A stretch of DNA of 64,000 bases from Acidobacteriota bacterium (GTDB lineage: Bacteria > Acidobacteriota > Vicinamibacteria > Vicinamibacterales > UBA2999), in NCBI GenBank assembly GCA_021730945.1, contig JAKFYH010000054.1, positions 1 through 64,000 on the forward strand, written 5' to 3'. Every line of letters starts with the position of its first letter. Position 1 is the stretch's first letter. The notes beneath the pieces were generated by a model. That model was not told the origin of the DNA, made no database searches, and was given only the letters and a program-made list of their open reading frames with translations. Below are positions 18,144-26,660 of this stretch, one piece after another. Made by a program: the position numbers and the translations under genes.

Positions 18144-18586
18144 TACTTCTTCCCTTCCTGCGTCAGCAGCCAGCCCCACAGATTGCCGTCTGGAGCCTTC
18201 TCGCTGTGGAGTTGGATGTAGAGCCGTCCGTTGGCCAGATCGTCGGCCTGTTCCTTGGTCAACTCGAGCGTGCCGGTAATGGTGCCGCTCGTGCCGGCCG
18301 TGAGTTTCAGGTCGCCGATCGGGGTACCACGCATGGCGGTTCGCGGACTGCGGTGCATGCGCACAACGGTCGCCGGCGTCTTCAGGCCCGCGTAGGTTCC
18401 ACTGATCGTAAGGGTGCTGCCGGTCAGAACCGCGGTCACCGAACCCGATCCGGCGACAGAGGCCTGCATGGCCACGTCCAGCGGCACTGGTGAGAGCCGC
18501 GCCCGATACTGGCGCGTCTGCGCACCCGCCGTCGTCGCCAATGCGGCCACAAGGCAGGCCGCTGAGAGAAGGGACCGTCTGGTCAT
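18143..18586 (-). CDS. Secreted CHRD-domain protein
   Basis: The 147-residue product has a signal peptide (residues 1-21, ending GAQTRQ) and one CHRD domain ([26 protein letters not shown]-type strands and the [23 protein letters not shown] end; CHRD was first named in chordin). Bacterial CHRD proteins are secreted and of unknown role, often beside quinoprotein or redox genes. It overlaps the PQQ dehydrogenase start by one base. TATCAT ends eight bases before the ATG at 18586. Confidence 0.85.
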   Translation of the reverse strand: MTRRSLLSAACLVAALATTAGAQTRQYRARLSPVPLDVAMQASVAGSGSVTAVLTGSTLTISGTYAGLKTPATVVRMHRSPRTAMRGTPIGDLKLTAGTSGTITGTLELTKEQADDLANGRLYIQLHSEKAPDGNLWGWLLTQEGKK

Positions 18587-18594
18587 GGGCCGGA

Positions 18595-18600
18595 ATGATA
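18595..18600 (-). promoter_or_regulatory. Candidate -10 box of the CHRD-PQQ operon (leaderless type)
   Basis: TATCAT on the minus strand, eight bases before the ATG at 18586. Confidence 0.4.
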
Positions 18601-18604
18601 CCTC

Positions 18605-18760
18605 GGGCCGCAGAGGACTCACAGCCGCAGATTTGCTGCAGACCGCAGTGCCAGACGGCCGCCGATTTGACGCAGACCAAATTGCCAGACAGCCGCCGTC
18701 TGGTCGCAGATTCAGCGGCTCGCCAGCAACCGATGAGCGCGGGTCCCTGGCAGCACTGGA
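18605..18760. repeat. Degenerate GCCGCAGATT / CCAGACGGC repeats between divergent genes
   Basis: The divergent gap upstream of the CHRD gene (minus) and the reductase (plus) holds several imperfect copies of CCGCAGATT and TTGCCAGACRGCCGCCG, plus the inverted pair CCAGACGGC/GCCGTCTGG. It looks like decayed repeat DNA. No gene is visible. Confidence 0.45.
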
Positions 18761-18811
18761 CTGCGCGCGACCGGCGGGTGTTATCATTTGCCGCTGCGGC
18801 GGAACCCCACG

Positions 18812-19375
18812 ATGCCAAGCCAGTCAATCGTCACCATCCATATGGCCGCCAGTCTGGACGGCTTTGTCGCTCGACTGGACGGGAGCGTCGACTGGATCGA
18901 GACTGCGGACGAATTTGCCGGTGGGGAGACCATGGACGCGGCCATGGTCGATGCGTTTCTCAAGACGATCGACTGTTATGTCATGGGAGCGCGCACCTAC
19001 GAGACCGCGCTGAACTTCGAGGCCAAAGGCCAGGGGTGGTCGTACGGCGACAAGCCGACGATCGTGCTCACCCACCGCGAGCTACCGCGAACCCGCGAGA
19101 GCGTGGAGTTCTATGCCGGCGATCTCGCGCAATTGGTGAACGATCGCCTGAGGCCGGCGTTCGGCTCCATCTGGTTTGTCGGCGGCAGTGCCGTCTCCGC
19201 CGAATGCCTGCGCCTGGGGCTGGCCGACGAAGTGCGATACTCGATCCTGCCGGTGCTGATCGGTCACGGGATCCCGTTCTTCGACAAGCTCGACCGCGAC
19301 GTCGCCCTCCACCTGATGGAGGTCAAGGGCTACACAAGCGGCATGGTGTCGCTTCGCTACCAGGTGCGGCGATAG
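18812..19375 (+). CDS. RibD C-terminal / dihydrofolate-reductase-like protein
   Basis: The 187-residue protein has the DHFR-like fold found in the RibD reductase domain: [19 protein letters not shown] at the start, the [10 protein letters not shown] strand-turn, KPTIVLTH, and [32 protein letters not shown] (the NADPH-binding Gly-Gly). These stand-alone proteins are NADPH-linked reductases of mostly unknown substrate. The start at 18812 is preferred over a TTG at 18788. The next gene, a membrane protein, follows after 29 bases. Confidence 0.88.
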   Translation: MPSQSIVTIHMAASLDGFVARLDGSVDWIETADEFAGGETMDAAMVDAFLKTIDCYVMGARTYETALNFEAKGQGWSYGDKPTIVLTHRELPRTRESVEFYAGDLAQLVNDRLRPAFGSIWFVGGSAVSAECLRLGLADEVRYSILPVLIGHGIPFFDKLDRDVALHLMEVKGYTSGMVSLRYQVRR

Positions 19376-19404
19376 CCGGTCGTGCGGCTACACTTCGAGG
19401 CATT

Positions 19405-19833
19405 ATGAATCGGCGGCAGATCCAGTTGGGATTCGTCCTCATCCTGCTGGCCCTGGCCTCGGGCCTCGGCGGGCCGTTCTACACCAACGCGCGGCTGGGC
19501 CTTGCCGCTCACATGGTGGGCCTCACCGGCGGCCTGGTGCTGATCGCCCTGGGCGCGCTCAACGAGTCGTTCCACCTCGGCGCCCGCCAATCGGCCGTAA
19601 TGATGTGGTGCTGGGTCTATGCGACCTACGCCAACTTTGTGGCCTCGCTGCGCGGCGCGATCACGGGTGCCAGCCGGCTGACGCCGATTGCCGGCGCCGG
19701 CACGACCGGGTCGGCGCTGGCGGAAGGCGGTGTCACCTTGCTCCTCCAATCGCTCGCGGTCGCCGCGCTGGTCGGCTCGGCGCTGTCTGTGTGGGGGTTG
19801 CGTGGCGCGCGAACCTCGCCAGCCGACAGGTGA
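19405..19833 (+). CDS. Hydroxylaminobenzene-mutase-like membrane protein
   Basis: The 142-residue protein has four predicted membrane helices. NARLGLAAHMVGLTGGLVLIALG, CWVYATYANFVASL and PIAGAGTTG recall the HabA/HabB family, which isomerises hydroxylaminobenzene to 2-aminophenol in nitroarene users. The resemblance is from memory of motif positions; the real role could differ. TACACT lies ten bases before the ATG. Its stop overlaps a small downstream ORF (GTGA). Confidence 0.7.
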   Translation: MNRRQIQLGFVLILLALASGLGGPFYTNARLGLAAHMVGLTGGLVLIALGALNESFHLGARQSAVMMWCWVYATYANFVASLRGAITGASRLTPIAGAGTTGSALAEGGVTLLLQSLAVAALVGSALSVWGLRGARTSPADR

Positions 19834-19955
19834 ACGCGCGCGCCGGTTGCCGTTCACTCGGCGTCTTCTCCTTGGCCGTCGGGCTCAGTGCCGTTGGCGG
19901 TGGCCTCTACGGCATTTCCGGAGCGCCCGCCACGTCGCGGAGCTGGCCGGGCTGA
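19830..19955 (+). CDS. Possible small membrane protein (41 residues)
   Basis: Starts at a GTG overlapping the stop of the mutase-like gene by four bases. It holds one hydrophobic helix (LGVFSLAVGLSAVGGGLYGI). Overlap and composition suggest a coupled small membrane protein, but it is short and could be chance. Confidence 0.4.
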   Translation: MNARAGCRSLGVFSLAVGLSAVGGGLYGISGAPATSRSWPG

Positions 19956-19972
19956 CACAGCTCGGCTGGATA

Positions 19973-19988
19973 GGCGTGCAAGCACGCC
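19973..19988. terminator. Hairpin between convergent genes
   Basis: GGCGTGC-AA-GCACGCC: seven paired bases and a two-base loop, directly after the stop of the minus-strand VWA gene. No U-run. Likely end of the MoxR/VWA operon. Confidence 0.4.
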
Positions 19989-21107
19989 CTACCAAAGAAC
20001 GCCGAGCAGGCCGGCGGCCGTGGCGAGAGCGGCGGCCACTTGCAGGCTTAACTCGGTGCGCTCGCGGAGAAACACGGTGCCGGCCACCGACAACGCCACC
20101 CCGGCGGCCAGGAATCGCCAATACAAGTCCTGCACCCGGCCCTCCTCGGTGGTGGTGGGCGCCTGCCGACGGCCCGCATCGATGATCGCGTTAGCGATCT
20201 CGCGATCGGGATCGCGGTCCAGCTCGAAGTACTGCCCACCGCCCGCGGCGGCGATTCGCTGCAGCGACGGACGATCGAGCCGCGATCGGCCTGGCGACGG
20301 CTCCACTTCGCCGTCGGTATTGACGCTGACCGGCAGCATCCCGCCCGCCAGGGTGCCCACGCCGATCACATACAGCGGCACGTGCGCCTGGCCCGCCAGT
20401 TCGATCGAGCGCGCCACTTCACCACTCCACGACTCGCCGTCCGACAACATTACGAACAACTTCGCGTTCGGTGATGGCCCGTGAAGCTCCCGGTCTTTCT
20501 CGAGCAGGCGCAGGCCCCAGGCAATCCCCTGCTCAAGGTTGGTGTCCCACGTGGTGTCGTCCTCGATCCGGAACGGCGGACGGCCGTGCAGATGATCCAG
20601 GAAAAAGAACACGGTATTGGGATCGCGCGTCAGCCGGATCTGCGGCGTGGCGATGTGCGCAAACACCGTCAGCGCGAGCCGGTCGTCGTTCCAGCTGAGT
20701 GAGTCGCCCAGCAGCCGCAGAAAGGTCATCGCGCGCTGCCAGCGAGTGTCTCGCTGCAGTTCGCCAGCAGTGCCGGCGGAGGCGGCGACATCGGTCACGT
20801 GCATCGATGCGGAACCATCCTGCAGCACGACGAGGTCGACGCCGGCGCGCCCGACCACGGTGGTGACGCCTTGCGGCCGGGCCACCGCGACGATCAGGCT
20901 GGTCGCCGCCAGGATCGCGCACAGCCAGAAGGGCAGGTCGCCGGTCACGCTGAGCCGCTCGCGCACCGGAATCGTGCGGCGCGCGCGCAGGCGGCGCACA
21001 TCCGACCACCGCCGCCCGACGCGCCAGAGCCACGCCACCGCCAGCATTGCCGGCGCGGCCAGCAGCCACAAAAACTGCGGCGCCGCAAATCGCAGTCCCT
21101 CGAACAC
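19989..21107 (-). CDS. VWA-domain membrane protein, MxaL/BatB-like
   Basis: The 372-residue protein has two N-terminal membrane helices (about 10-28 and 58-76), a von Willebrand A domain with the MIDAS motif DGSAS (97-101) and LFVMLSDGESWSG, and a C-terminal pair of helices. It is last in a five-gene operon matching MxaR-A-C-K-L order. MxaL-type proteins help insert metal into methanol dehydrogenase; BatB-type proteins act in stress. Four TCATCTGCG repeats lie between it and the preceding gene. Confidence 0.82.
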   Translation of the reverse strand: MFEGLRFAAPQFLWLLAAPAMLAVAWLWRVGRRWSDVRRLRARRTIPVRERLSVTGDLPFWLCAILAATSLIVAVARPQGVTTVVGRAGVDLVVLQDGSASMHVTDVAASAGTAGELQRDTRWQRAMTFLRLLGDSLSWNDDRLALTVFAHIATPQIRLTRDPNTVFFFLDHLHGRPPFRIEDDTTWDTNLEQGIAWGLRLLEKDRELHGPSPNAKLFVMLSDGESWSGEVARSIELAGQAHVPLYVIGVGTLAGGMLPVSVNTDGEVEPSPGRSRLDRPSLQRIAAAGGGQYFELDRDPDREIANAIIDAGRRQAPTTTEEGRVQDLYWRFLAAGVALSVAGTVFLRERTELSLQVAAALATAAGLLGVLW

Positions 21108-21120
21108 CCTTCAGCCGTTC

Positions 21121-21162
21121 TGCGTCATCTGCGTCATCTGCGTCATCTGTGTCATCTGCGGC
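21121..21162 (-). repeat. Tandem 9-mer repeat (GATGACRCA) after a stop codon
   Basis: On the minus strand the sequence from the stop of the MxaK-like gene reads TAGGCCGCAGATGACACAGA and continues as GATGACGCA units, four in all. This matches the repeat at 10454-10485 almost base for base, including the TAG. Confidence 0.9.
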
Positions 21163-21867
21163 CTATCCTTTGCGCTGGATCTTGCCGCCGGGCGTGGCCT
21201 CGGGCTGCGCCTCGCGGTCGCCGTATTCCATCGGCGCAATCACCTGGAACTCCTCGGCCTTGGCTTCGGGCGGCGGCCCGCCGGGCCGCCCGTGAATGGT
21301 GGTGCCGTCGGGCAGGTCCCCCGCGCGGGTTCCCGCCGCCGTGACCGGCGTGGGCAGCGTCTTTCCGGCCACTCGTGCCGCCACCTGGTCGCGCACCCGC
21401 GAAACGTATTCGTAGTTGTAGGCGGCGTCGGCGTGACGCGGCGAGGCCTTGAGGACGGCGGCATACGCCTGCAGCACGCCATCGAGGCGCTGGACCTGTT
21501 GCGGTTGCGCCGCTGACGGACCGCGCTCGGTCGACCGATACGCCGCGTTCGCCGCCGCCAGCAGCACCTCCGCATCCAGGTCCTGGCGGCCGTCGTCCAT
21601 CACCTCGTCGTAGCTGCCAATCCAATAGGCGACGGTGGCGCGGATGCGGCGGATGTCGCCGGCGAGGGGTCCGTTCTGACCCGGCCAGTAGTCCGAGATC
21701 GAGGCCGCCGGTGCCAGCGTGTCGTCGATCTGGAACTGCAGTGTGGCCATCTGCTGCCGCGCGTCGGCCACGCGCCCGGCGAGGCGCGCTTCCGACCACG
21801 ACAGCCAGGCGGCGGCGAACAACACGACGGCAACCAGCGCTCTGACGATGACGGTGCGATTGATCAT
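21163..21867 (-). CDS. MxaK-like membrane-anchored helical protein
   Basis: The 234-residue protein has an N-terminal anchor (VRALVAVVLFAAAWLSW), then a helical region with a TPR-like pattern (VLQAYAAVLKASPRHADAAYNYEYVSRV, about residues 130-160), ending in a Pro/Gly-rich charged tail. The place between two VWA genes fits MxaK, whose exact role is unknown; the sequence alone would not identify it. Start overlaps the upstream VWA stop by four bases (ATGA). Its stop starts the repeat described above. Confidence 0.65.
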   Translation of the reverse strand: MINRTVIVRALVAVVLFAAAWLSWSEARLAGRVADARQQMATLQFQIDDTLAPAASISDYWPGQNGPLAGDIRRIRATVAYWIGSYDEVMDDGRQDLDAEVLLAAANAAYRSTERGPSAAQPQQVQRLDGVLQAYAAVLKASPRHADAAYNYEYVSRVRDQVAARVAGKTLPTPVTAAGTRAGDLPDGTTIHGRPGGPPPEAKAEEFQVIAPMEYGDREAQPEATPGGKIQRKG

Positions 21868-23003
21868 GGCAGTTTTCCAAACCAGGGAGTGGCAAGCTTG
21901 AGGCCGGCCGCGCCGGTCCAGAGCGCGGCGGCGGCGAGCGCGAACAGGCTGTAGCGCGCCTGCTGGCTCGAGTACTGGCGCGTCTCGATCGTGCCGACCG
22001 CCTCGCGATCGATGTCTTCCACCGCGGCGATCAGGCTGGCCTCGTTCTTGGCGACATAGTAGCGACCGCCGGTCTTCTCCACCGCGGCCTGCCACTTGGC
22101 GTCGGGAATCCCCTCGCCAAACTCCTTGTTGTAGTTCGTGCGCACGAAGAACAGCGGGATCTTGTTGTCGACCGCACTCTGGAGGATGTCGTCGAGGCTG
22201 CGGCCGTGCACGATCGAGGTAGTGTCTTCGCCGTCGGTGAAGATCACCATCAGGTTCCCTGATGCCTCGAGAAAGTCGAACGCCTTGAAGATTTCGATGC
22301 TCTCCTCGAGCGCGCTGGCGATAACGGTACCCGACTCGGGAAACTGCGAAAACTCCACCGGGTCGCCGATCAACGCCATGCTCAGCAACAAGTTGTCGTA
22401 ATCACTGGTAAACGGCGTGATCACGTAGGCGCGGCTGCCAAACTCCACGAGTGCCATCAGGTCGCGATGCCGGCCCTTCTGCCGCAGTTGCACAAACCGT
22501 TCGGCCGCGGCGATGGTGGTGAAAAACGCGGGCTGCACATCGTTGCGGGTGTTGAGCGTGGTGGCGGTGAACGCCGTCTGCATGCTGTCCGAGGCGTCGA
22601 TCATCAAGCTGATACGGCGGCCGGGATAGGTGACGTTCTGCACCACCAGCGATGAATACGGATCCGCGAGCGCCAGCACCGCGCATGGCAGCGCGGCCAG
22701 GAACAGCGCCACCGGCAGATGCCGGATCCAGGCCAGGCGCGAGCCCGGCACCGACGCCAGCACTGCGGGCAGGACAATGTGATGCCGGCCTGGTCTGCGG
22801 GCCACGGCGGCCCGGATCAGCAGCAGCACCACCGCCGTCGCGATCAGGGCGACCAGGGCCAGGCGTCCGGTATCGCGGCGCCAGAACTGCAGGCCGCCCC
22901 AGTCCAGCACCCCCCACTCGGCGGCCACCGCCTGCGCCACCGCCGTCAGCGCTGCGACCACGATGTGCCTTGGGCGATCAGGCCCTGGCGAAGGGTGCGC
23001 CAT
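21864..23003 (-). CDS. VWA-domain membrane protein, MxaC/BatA-like
   Basis: The 379-residue protein has two N-terminal membrane helices, a VWA domain with MIDAS DASDS (136-140), GTVIASALEESIEIFKAF (the Thr of MIDAS) and LMVIFTDGEDTTS, and a C-terminal helix (YSLFALAAAALWTGAAGL). The start at 23003 overlaps the end of the preceding gene by 58 bases; a GTG about 15 codons further in is possible. The neighbours make MxaC the best guess. Confidence 0.82.
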   Translation of the reverse strand: MAHPSPGPDRPRHIVVAALTAVAQAVAAEWGVLDWGGLQFWRRDTGRLALVALIATAVVLLLIRAAVARRPGRHHIVLPAVLASVPGSRLAWIRHLPVALFLAALPCAVLALADPYSSLVVQNVTYPGRRISLMIDASDSMQTAFTATTLNTRNDVQPAFFTTIAAAERFVQLRQKGRHRDLMALVEFGSRAYVITPFTSDYDNLLLSMALIGDPVEFSQFPESGTVIASALEESIEIFKAFDFLEASGNLMVIFTDGEDTTSIVHGRSLDDILQSAVDNKIPLFFVRTNYNKEFGEGIPDAKWQAAVEKTGGRYYVAKNEASLIAAVEDIDREAVGTIETRQYSSQQARYSLFALAAAALWTGAAGLKLATPWFGKLP

Positions 23004-24211
23004 GCACTGCGTTCGCGCTGCAGGTCGTGGGCCACTTCCTCGACATGCCGCGCCGCCTCGTTCAGGACGGCGGCGTCGCGAGCCGGCGCCTGCCGATACA
23101 ACGCGGCGGTCAAGTCGGCCAGCGCCGCCTGCAGACCCTGGAGCTGATGACGATGGCTGAGCGAGACCGCATCGTCCAGGCGCGAGGCGGCCAGCGCCAC
23201 GTCGGCCGCCGTGGCCGAACTCGAGACCGCCGCTCGTCTCGCCTTCAGGCGACCGTGCGAAACGGCGAGGCGGCCCTCGGGAACTGGCACATTGGCTTTT
23301 AGCGCCTTCTCGCTGATGTGGTGGTCAATGGCGAGCGCGGCGACCACGCGGGTGGCCGCCAGCGCCCGCGCGACGGCGGCGTCGCTCCAGCCCTCGGCGG
23401 CGGCCAGCGCCTGGGCGCTGTGGAGCTCGTCGGCGGTGGCGGCAGCAACCGCGCGATCCGGCAGGCGATCGCTCGTGATCGTTCCACTGTTGCCAGCCCT
23501 CCGCGCCAATGGCAGCAGGGCCAGGACGGCCATCACGGCGCCGATGACCCCGAAGGCCAGCGCGAGCATCTCGAACAGGCTGCTGCGGAAGCGCAGCGAC
23601 TCAACGGCGCCGAGGCTGGCGTCCGATCCGTCGCGGATGTCGGCGGCGTCCGCCGGCACCAATGACAGCACTTTGATCGGCAATGCCGGCAACAGATAGG
23701 TGAGGTCTCGGCCCTCGAGGGCGGCGGCGGCGCCGACGCGGCTGTGGACGCGGTACGGAATCGACAGCGCCGGCACGTTGATGTCGTGGCCGATCGCGTC
23801 GGCGCTGATCAATCGCAATTGGTAGTGATACTGGAAGAACCGGCGCTGCAAGTGGTGCGCATCGGCAGGATGCGTGCCGCCAAGAATCTCGAACGGCGCC
23901 ATCTGGATGGACGCCACCCCCAGCCGCGATTCATCGGCCACGACTTGCATCGAGACGGTCTCGATCACGGCGCAGGTGAGAACGACCTCGAACGACTCGC
24001 CAATCGTGATGGCACCTGCACTGGACTGCCACCAGCAACGAATCGGGTCGATGCCACCGGGACGCAGTTGCGCGGCGGTTGGTGGCGGCGGCGGCGCCGG
24101 TCGTGCCGGCACCGGCTTGGCGGGCGCGTGGACGGCGTGATCCTGCAACGGCGCGGCGGGCGCAACCCCCGTCGAGAGCGCGAGAACGGCGAGCGCCGCG
24201 ATGGTCTTCAT
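22946..24211 (-). CDS. MxaA/BatD-like membrane protein
   Basis: The 421-residue protein has a signal peptide (1-20), a Pro/Ala-rich spacer, an Ig-like extracytoplasmic domain (about 55-200, ITIGESFEVVLTCAVIE...), one membrane helix (MLALAFGVIGAVMAVLALLPLA, about 230-252), and a long helical cytoplasmic tail. This plan fits MxaA, second or third gene of mxaRSACKL, and also BatD. No DUF58 domain is seen here or next to it, so the expected MxaS is missing. ATGA overlap with the moxR stop. Confidence 0.7.
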   Translation of the reverse strand: MKTIAALAVLALSTGVAPAAPLQDHAVHAPAKPVPARPAPPPPPTAAQLRPGGIDPIRCWWQSSAGAITIGESFEVVLTCAVIETVSMQVVADESRLGVASIQMAPFEILGGTHPADAHHLQRRFFQYHYQLRLISADAIGHDINVPALSIPYRVHSRVGAAAALEGRDLTYLLPALPIKVLSLVPADAADIRDGSDASLGAVESLRFRSSLFEMLALAFGVIGAVMAVLALLPLARRAGNSGTITSDRLPDRAVAAATADELHSAQALAAAEGWSDAAVARALAATRVVAALAIDHHISEKALKANVPVPEGRLAVSHGRLKARRAAVSSSATAADVALAASRLDDAVSLSHRHQLQGLQAALADLTAALYRQAPARDAAVLNEAARHVEEVAHDLQRERSAWRTLRQGLIAQGTSWSQR

Positions 24212-25248
24212 GGCACGGGGACCTGGGCGATAACATCGCGGATGACCGCCTCGGCGGTCAGGCCGTGGGCGGCCGCGTGGGGGCCGAGCCAGATGCGATG
24301 CCCGAGCACAAAGGGCGCCAGGTCCTGGATGTCCTCGGGATAGACCTCGGCGCGCCGGTGTTGCAGCAGCGCCCATACCTTGGCCAGCCGGCTCCAGCAG
24401 ATGATGGCGCGCGGCGAAGCGCCAAGATCAACCCCGCGCTCGACCAGCTCGGACACCGAGTGATGACGCCAGTCGGTGTCCTCGTTGTAGGGGCGAGTGG
24501 CCGCGACCAGGCGCTGGATGTAGCGGCCCAGGCGATCGTGCAGGAACACGCCCTCGCTGATCACGGCGCGCAGTTGGACAATGCGCTCCTTCGACAGCAG
24601 CGGGTTGAGGCGCACCTGTTTGAAGTCGAAGCTGACCAGCTTCTCTTCCTCCTCGGGCGGCAGGTAGCCGATGTTGACCATCGCGGCAAACCGGTCGGTG
24701 GCCGCCTCCGACAGCGGAAACGTGCCCTGTCCCAGCTCTACCGGGTTCATGGTCGCGATCGCGAAGCTGAACGACGGCAGTTCGTAGGTCGTCTTGCCGA
24801 CGGTGATGGTCCGATCCTGCAGCGCCTCGAGAAACGCGCTCTGCGACTTGAGGGGGATGCGGTTGATCTCGTCGAGCAGGATCACCTCGGCCGACGCCAT
24901 GGGGCCGAACTCGGTCACCAGTTCGCCGGTCGAGGGATTGATCATCTGGAAGCCCACCACTTCGGTGGGCTGCAAGTCGGCGCGGCCCTGGATGCGGGCG
25001 AACTTGGCGTCGCTGATGGCTGACAGGATGACGCCAAAGAAAGTCTTGCCGACTCCAGGCACGCCGCGCAGCAGCAGATTGCCGGCATTGACCTGGCGGT
25101 CGGTGCGCTTGTCGTAGGTGGTCGGGATCTCCGACAGCAGCACCACGTTGGCGACTGCCTTGGCGGTATCGTAGCCAACCAGCGCCTTGCTGCCCTCGGC
25201 GATGACCGCGACGTGAAAGTCGATCGCCTCCTGTAGCTCAGCGTTCAT
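24208..25248 (-). CDS. MoxR-family AAA+ ATPase
   Basis: The 346-residue ATPase has Walker A GVPGVGKT (about 65-72), Walker B VILLDEINRIP, sensor 1 ATMNPVE, and arginine-finger LSEAATDRF, the pattern of MoxR chaperone-like ATPases. It heads an operon with two VWA proteins, the usual partner type. Start at ATG 25248 rather than a GTG four codons upstream. The 36 bases to the upstream M19 stop hold tandem GTGCTGAGG repeats, so it may be transcribed with M19. Confidence 0.92.
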   Translation of the reverse strand: MNAELQEAIDFHVAVIAEGSKALVGYDTAKAVANVVLLSEIPTTYDKRTDRQVNAGNLLLRGVPGVGKTFFGVILSAISDAKFARIQGRADLQPTEVVGFQMINPSTGELVTEFGPMASAEVILLDEINRIPLKSQSAFLEALQDRTITVGKTTYELPSFSFAIATMNPVELGQGTFPLSEAATDRFAAMVNIGYLPPEEEEKLVSFDFKQVRLNPLLSKERIVQLRAVISEGVFLHDRLGRYIQRLVAATRPYNEDTDWRHHSVSELVERGVDLGASPRAIICWSRLAKVWALLQHRRAEVYPEDIQDLAPFVLGHRIWLGPHAAAHGLTAEAVIRDVIAQVPVP

Positions 25249-25254
25249 GGCCAC

Positions 25255-25284
25255 GAGCACTTAAGCACCTCAGCACCTCAGCAC
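25255..25284 (-). repeat. Tandem GTGCTGAGG repeat after a stop codon
   Basis: On the minus strand the M19 stop TAA is followed at once by GTGCTGAGG, GTGCTGAGG and GTGCTTAAG units. Same family as 12162-12202, opposite orientation. Confidence 0.85.
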
Positions 25285-26598
25285 TTATTTCTGTCCCGCC
25301 TGAATCTGCCGGGCAACCTTCTCGACCTCGGCCATGACGCGCAACAAGTTGCCGCTCCAGATCTTGCCGATCTGCTCTTCGGTGTAGCCGCGCCGCACCA
25401 GTTCGAGGGTCACGTTAAAGGTCTCTTCGGCGCCGTTCCAGCCGGTGACGCCGCCGCCGCCGTCGAAGTCCGAGGAGATGCCGACGTGCTCGAGGCCAAT
25501 CTTCTTGACGAGATAGTCGATGTGGTTGACGAAGTCCGCCACGGTCGCGCGGGGATCACCTGGCGTCTTCTTGTCGATCTCGGCCATGCGGGCGATGTAC
25601 TGCGTGCGTTGTTCCGGCGTGAGCCGGTTCATGGCGCCGCCGCCACCGCCGCCGCCCGTGCCCGGACCGCCGCCCTGCCCCTGGGCCGGCAGGTCGAACT
25701 GCTTGCGCAGCGCCGCAATCGCCGCGGTGCGCTCGGCCGAATCGGGCTTGTTGATCTTCACGTAACTGGCAAACGCCACCGTCTGGACGACGCCGCCGTT
25801 CGTCTTGAGCGCCATCAGCTGCTCGTCATCCATGTTGCGGCTGTGATCGGCCAGCGCGCGGGCGGCCGAGTGCGAGGCGATCACCGGCGCCTTCGACAGC
25901 GCCATCGCCTGCATGTTGGCGGCCTTGGACGGATGCGAGAGGTCGACCATGATGCCCCACTTGTTCATCTCGGCAATGGCCTGCTTGCCGAGCTCGCTCA
26001 GGCCGTTGTGCAGCCACTTGCCATCGCGCTCGCCGGTGTTTGAATCAGCCAGCTGGCTGTGACCGTTATGGGCCAGCGACATGTAGCGGCCACCGCGGTC
26101 GTAAAACTCCTTCACCCGCTTGATGTCGGTGCCGATCGAATAGCCGTTCTCGATGCCGATCAGCGCCACTTTCTTGCCCGACTTCGCGATCCGCGGCACG
26201 TCGGCGGCGGTCAGTGCCAGCTCGATCTGGTCGGGGGCAATCTCCTTGGTCAGGTGATGCACGGCATCGAACTTGGCCACCGCCTGCTTGTAGGCGCCGT
26301 CATAGCCTTCGGGGGTCAGCGGCCCCTGGCCGACGTAGACGATCATGAAGGAGACATCAAGGCCGCCTTCGACCATCTTTGGCAGGTTGACCTGGGTGTC
26401 GAGACGCTGGGTGTAGTTCTTCTGCCGCGTGAAGTTGGCCGGGTTGATATCGTCGTGGGTATCGAGCGTGATCACGCGCTCGTGAATCGCCCTGGCCTTG
26501 GCAACGAGGGCGGCATCGGCGCCGGTCTGCGCCGACGGCCGCGGGTCGGCAAGAGTGACAAACAGTAAACAGGCGGCAATCGGCACAAGGCGGGTCAT
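25285..26598 (-). CDS. Membrane dipeptidase (peptidase family M19)
   Basis: The 437-residue secreted enzyme (signal 1-24) matches renal-dipeptidase-like M19 zinc peptidases: TLDTHDDIN (first metal His-x-Asp), ALIGIENGY with the bridging Glu, MSLAHNGHSQLAD, VDLSHPS, ASHSAARAL, and GISSDFDGGGG. Members cleave dipeptides, including some with a D-residue. A Gly-rich insert (GGGPGTGGGGGGG) lies near residue 310. AGGAGA lies before the ATG. In this window D-aminoacylase and a class IV aminotransferase may also touch D-amino acids. Confidence 0.9.
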   Translation of the reverse strand: MTRLVPIAACLLFVTLADPRPSAQTGADAALVAKARAIHERVITLDTHDDINPANFTRQKNYTQRLDTQVNLPKMVEGGLDVSFMIVYVGQGPLTPEGYDGAYKQAVAKFDAVHHLTKEIAPDQIELALTAADVPRIAKSGKKVALIGIENGYSIGTDIKRVKEFYDRGGRYMSLAHNGHSQLADSNTGERDGKWLHNGLSELGKQAIAEMNKWGIMVDLSHPSKAANMQAMALSKAPVIASHSAARALADHSRNMDDEQLMALKTNGGVVQTVAFASYVKINKPDSAERTAAIAALRKQFDLPAQGQGGGPGTGGGGGGGAMNRLTPEQRTQYIARMAEIDKKTPGDPRATVADFVNHIDYLVKKIGLEHVGISSDFDGGGGVTGWNGAEETFNVTLELVRRGYTEEQIGKIWSGNLLRVMAEVEKVARQIQAGQK

Positions 26599-26660
26599 GG
26601 GCGGTCTCCTAAAGCGCAGATCCTACCATCCCGGCCGAATCTGAGACACGATCAGGGCAG

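Noticed and set aside
16017-18221. A 734-codon open frame antisense to the PQQ dehydrogenase
   Set aside because: Same reason; the minus-strand frame has CASCH and propeller motifs.
22946-23003. A frameshift between the MxaA-like and MxaC-like genes
   Set aside because: The 58-base overlap is explained if translation of the second gene starts at an internal GTG; both proteins look complete.
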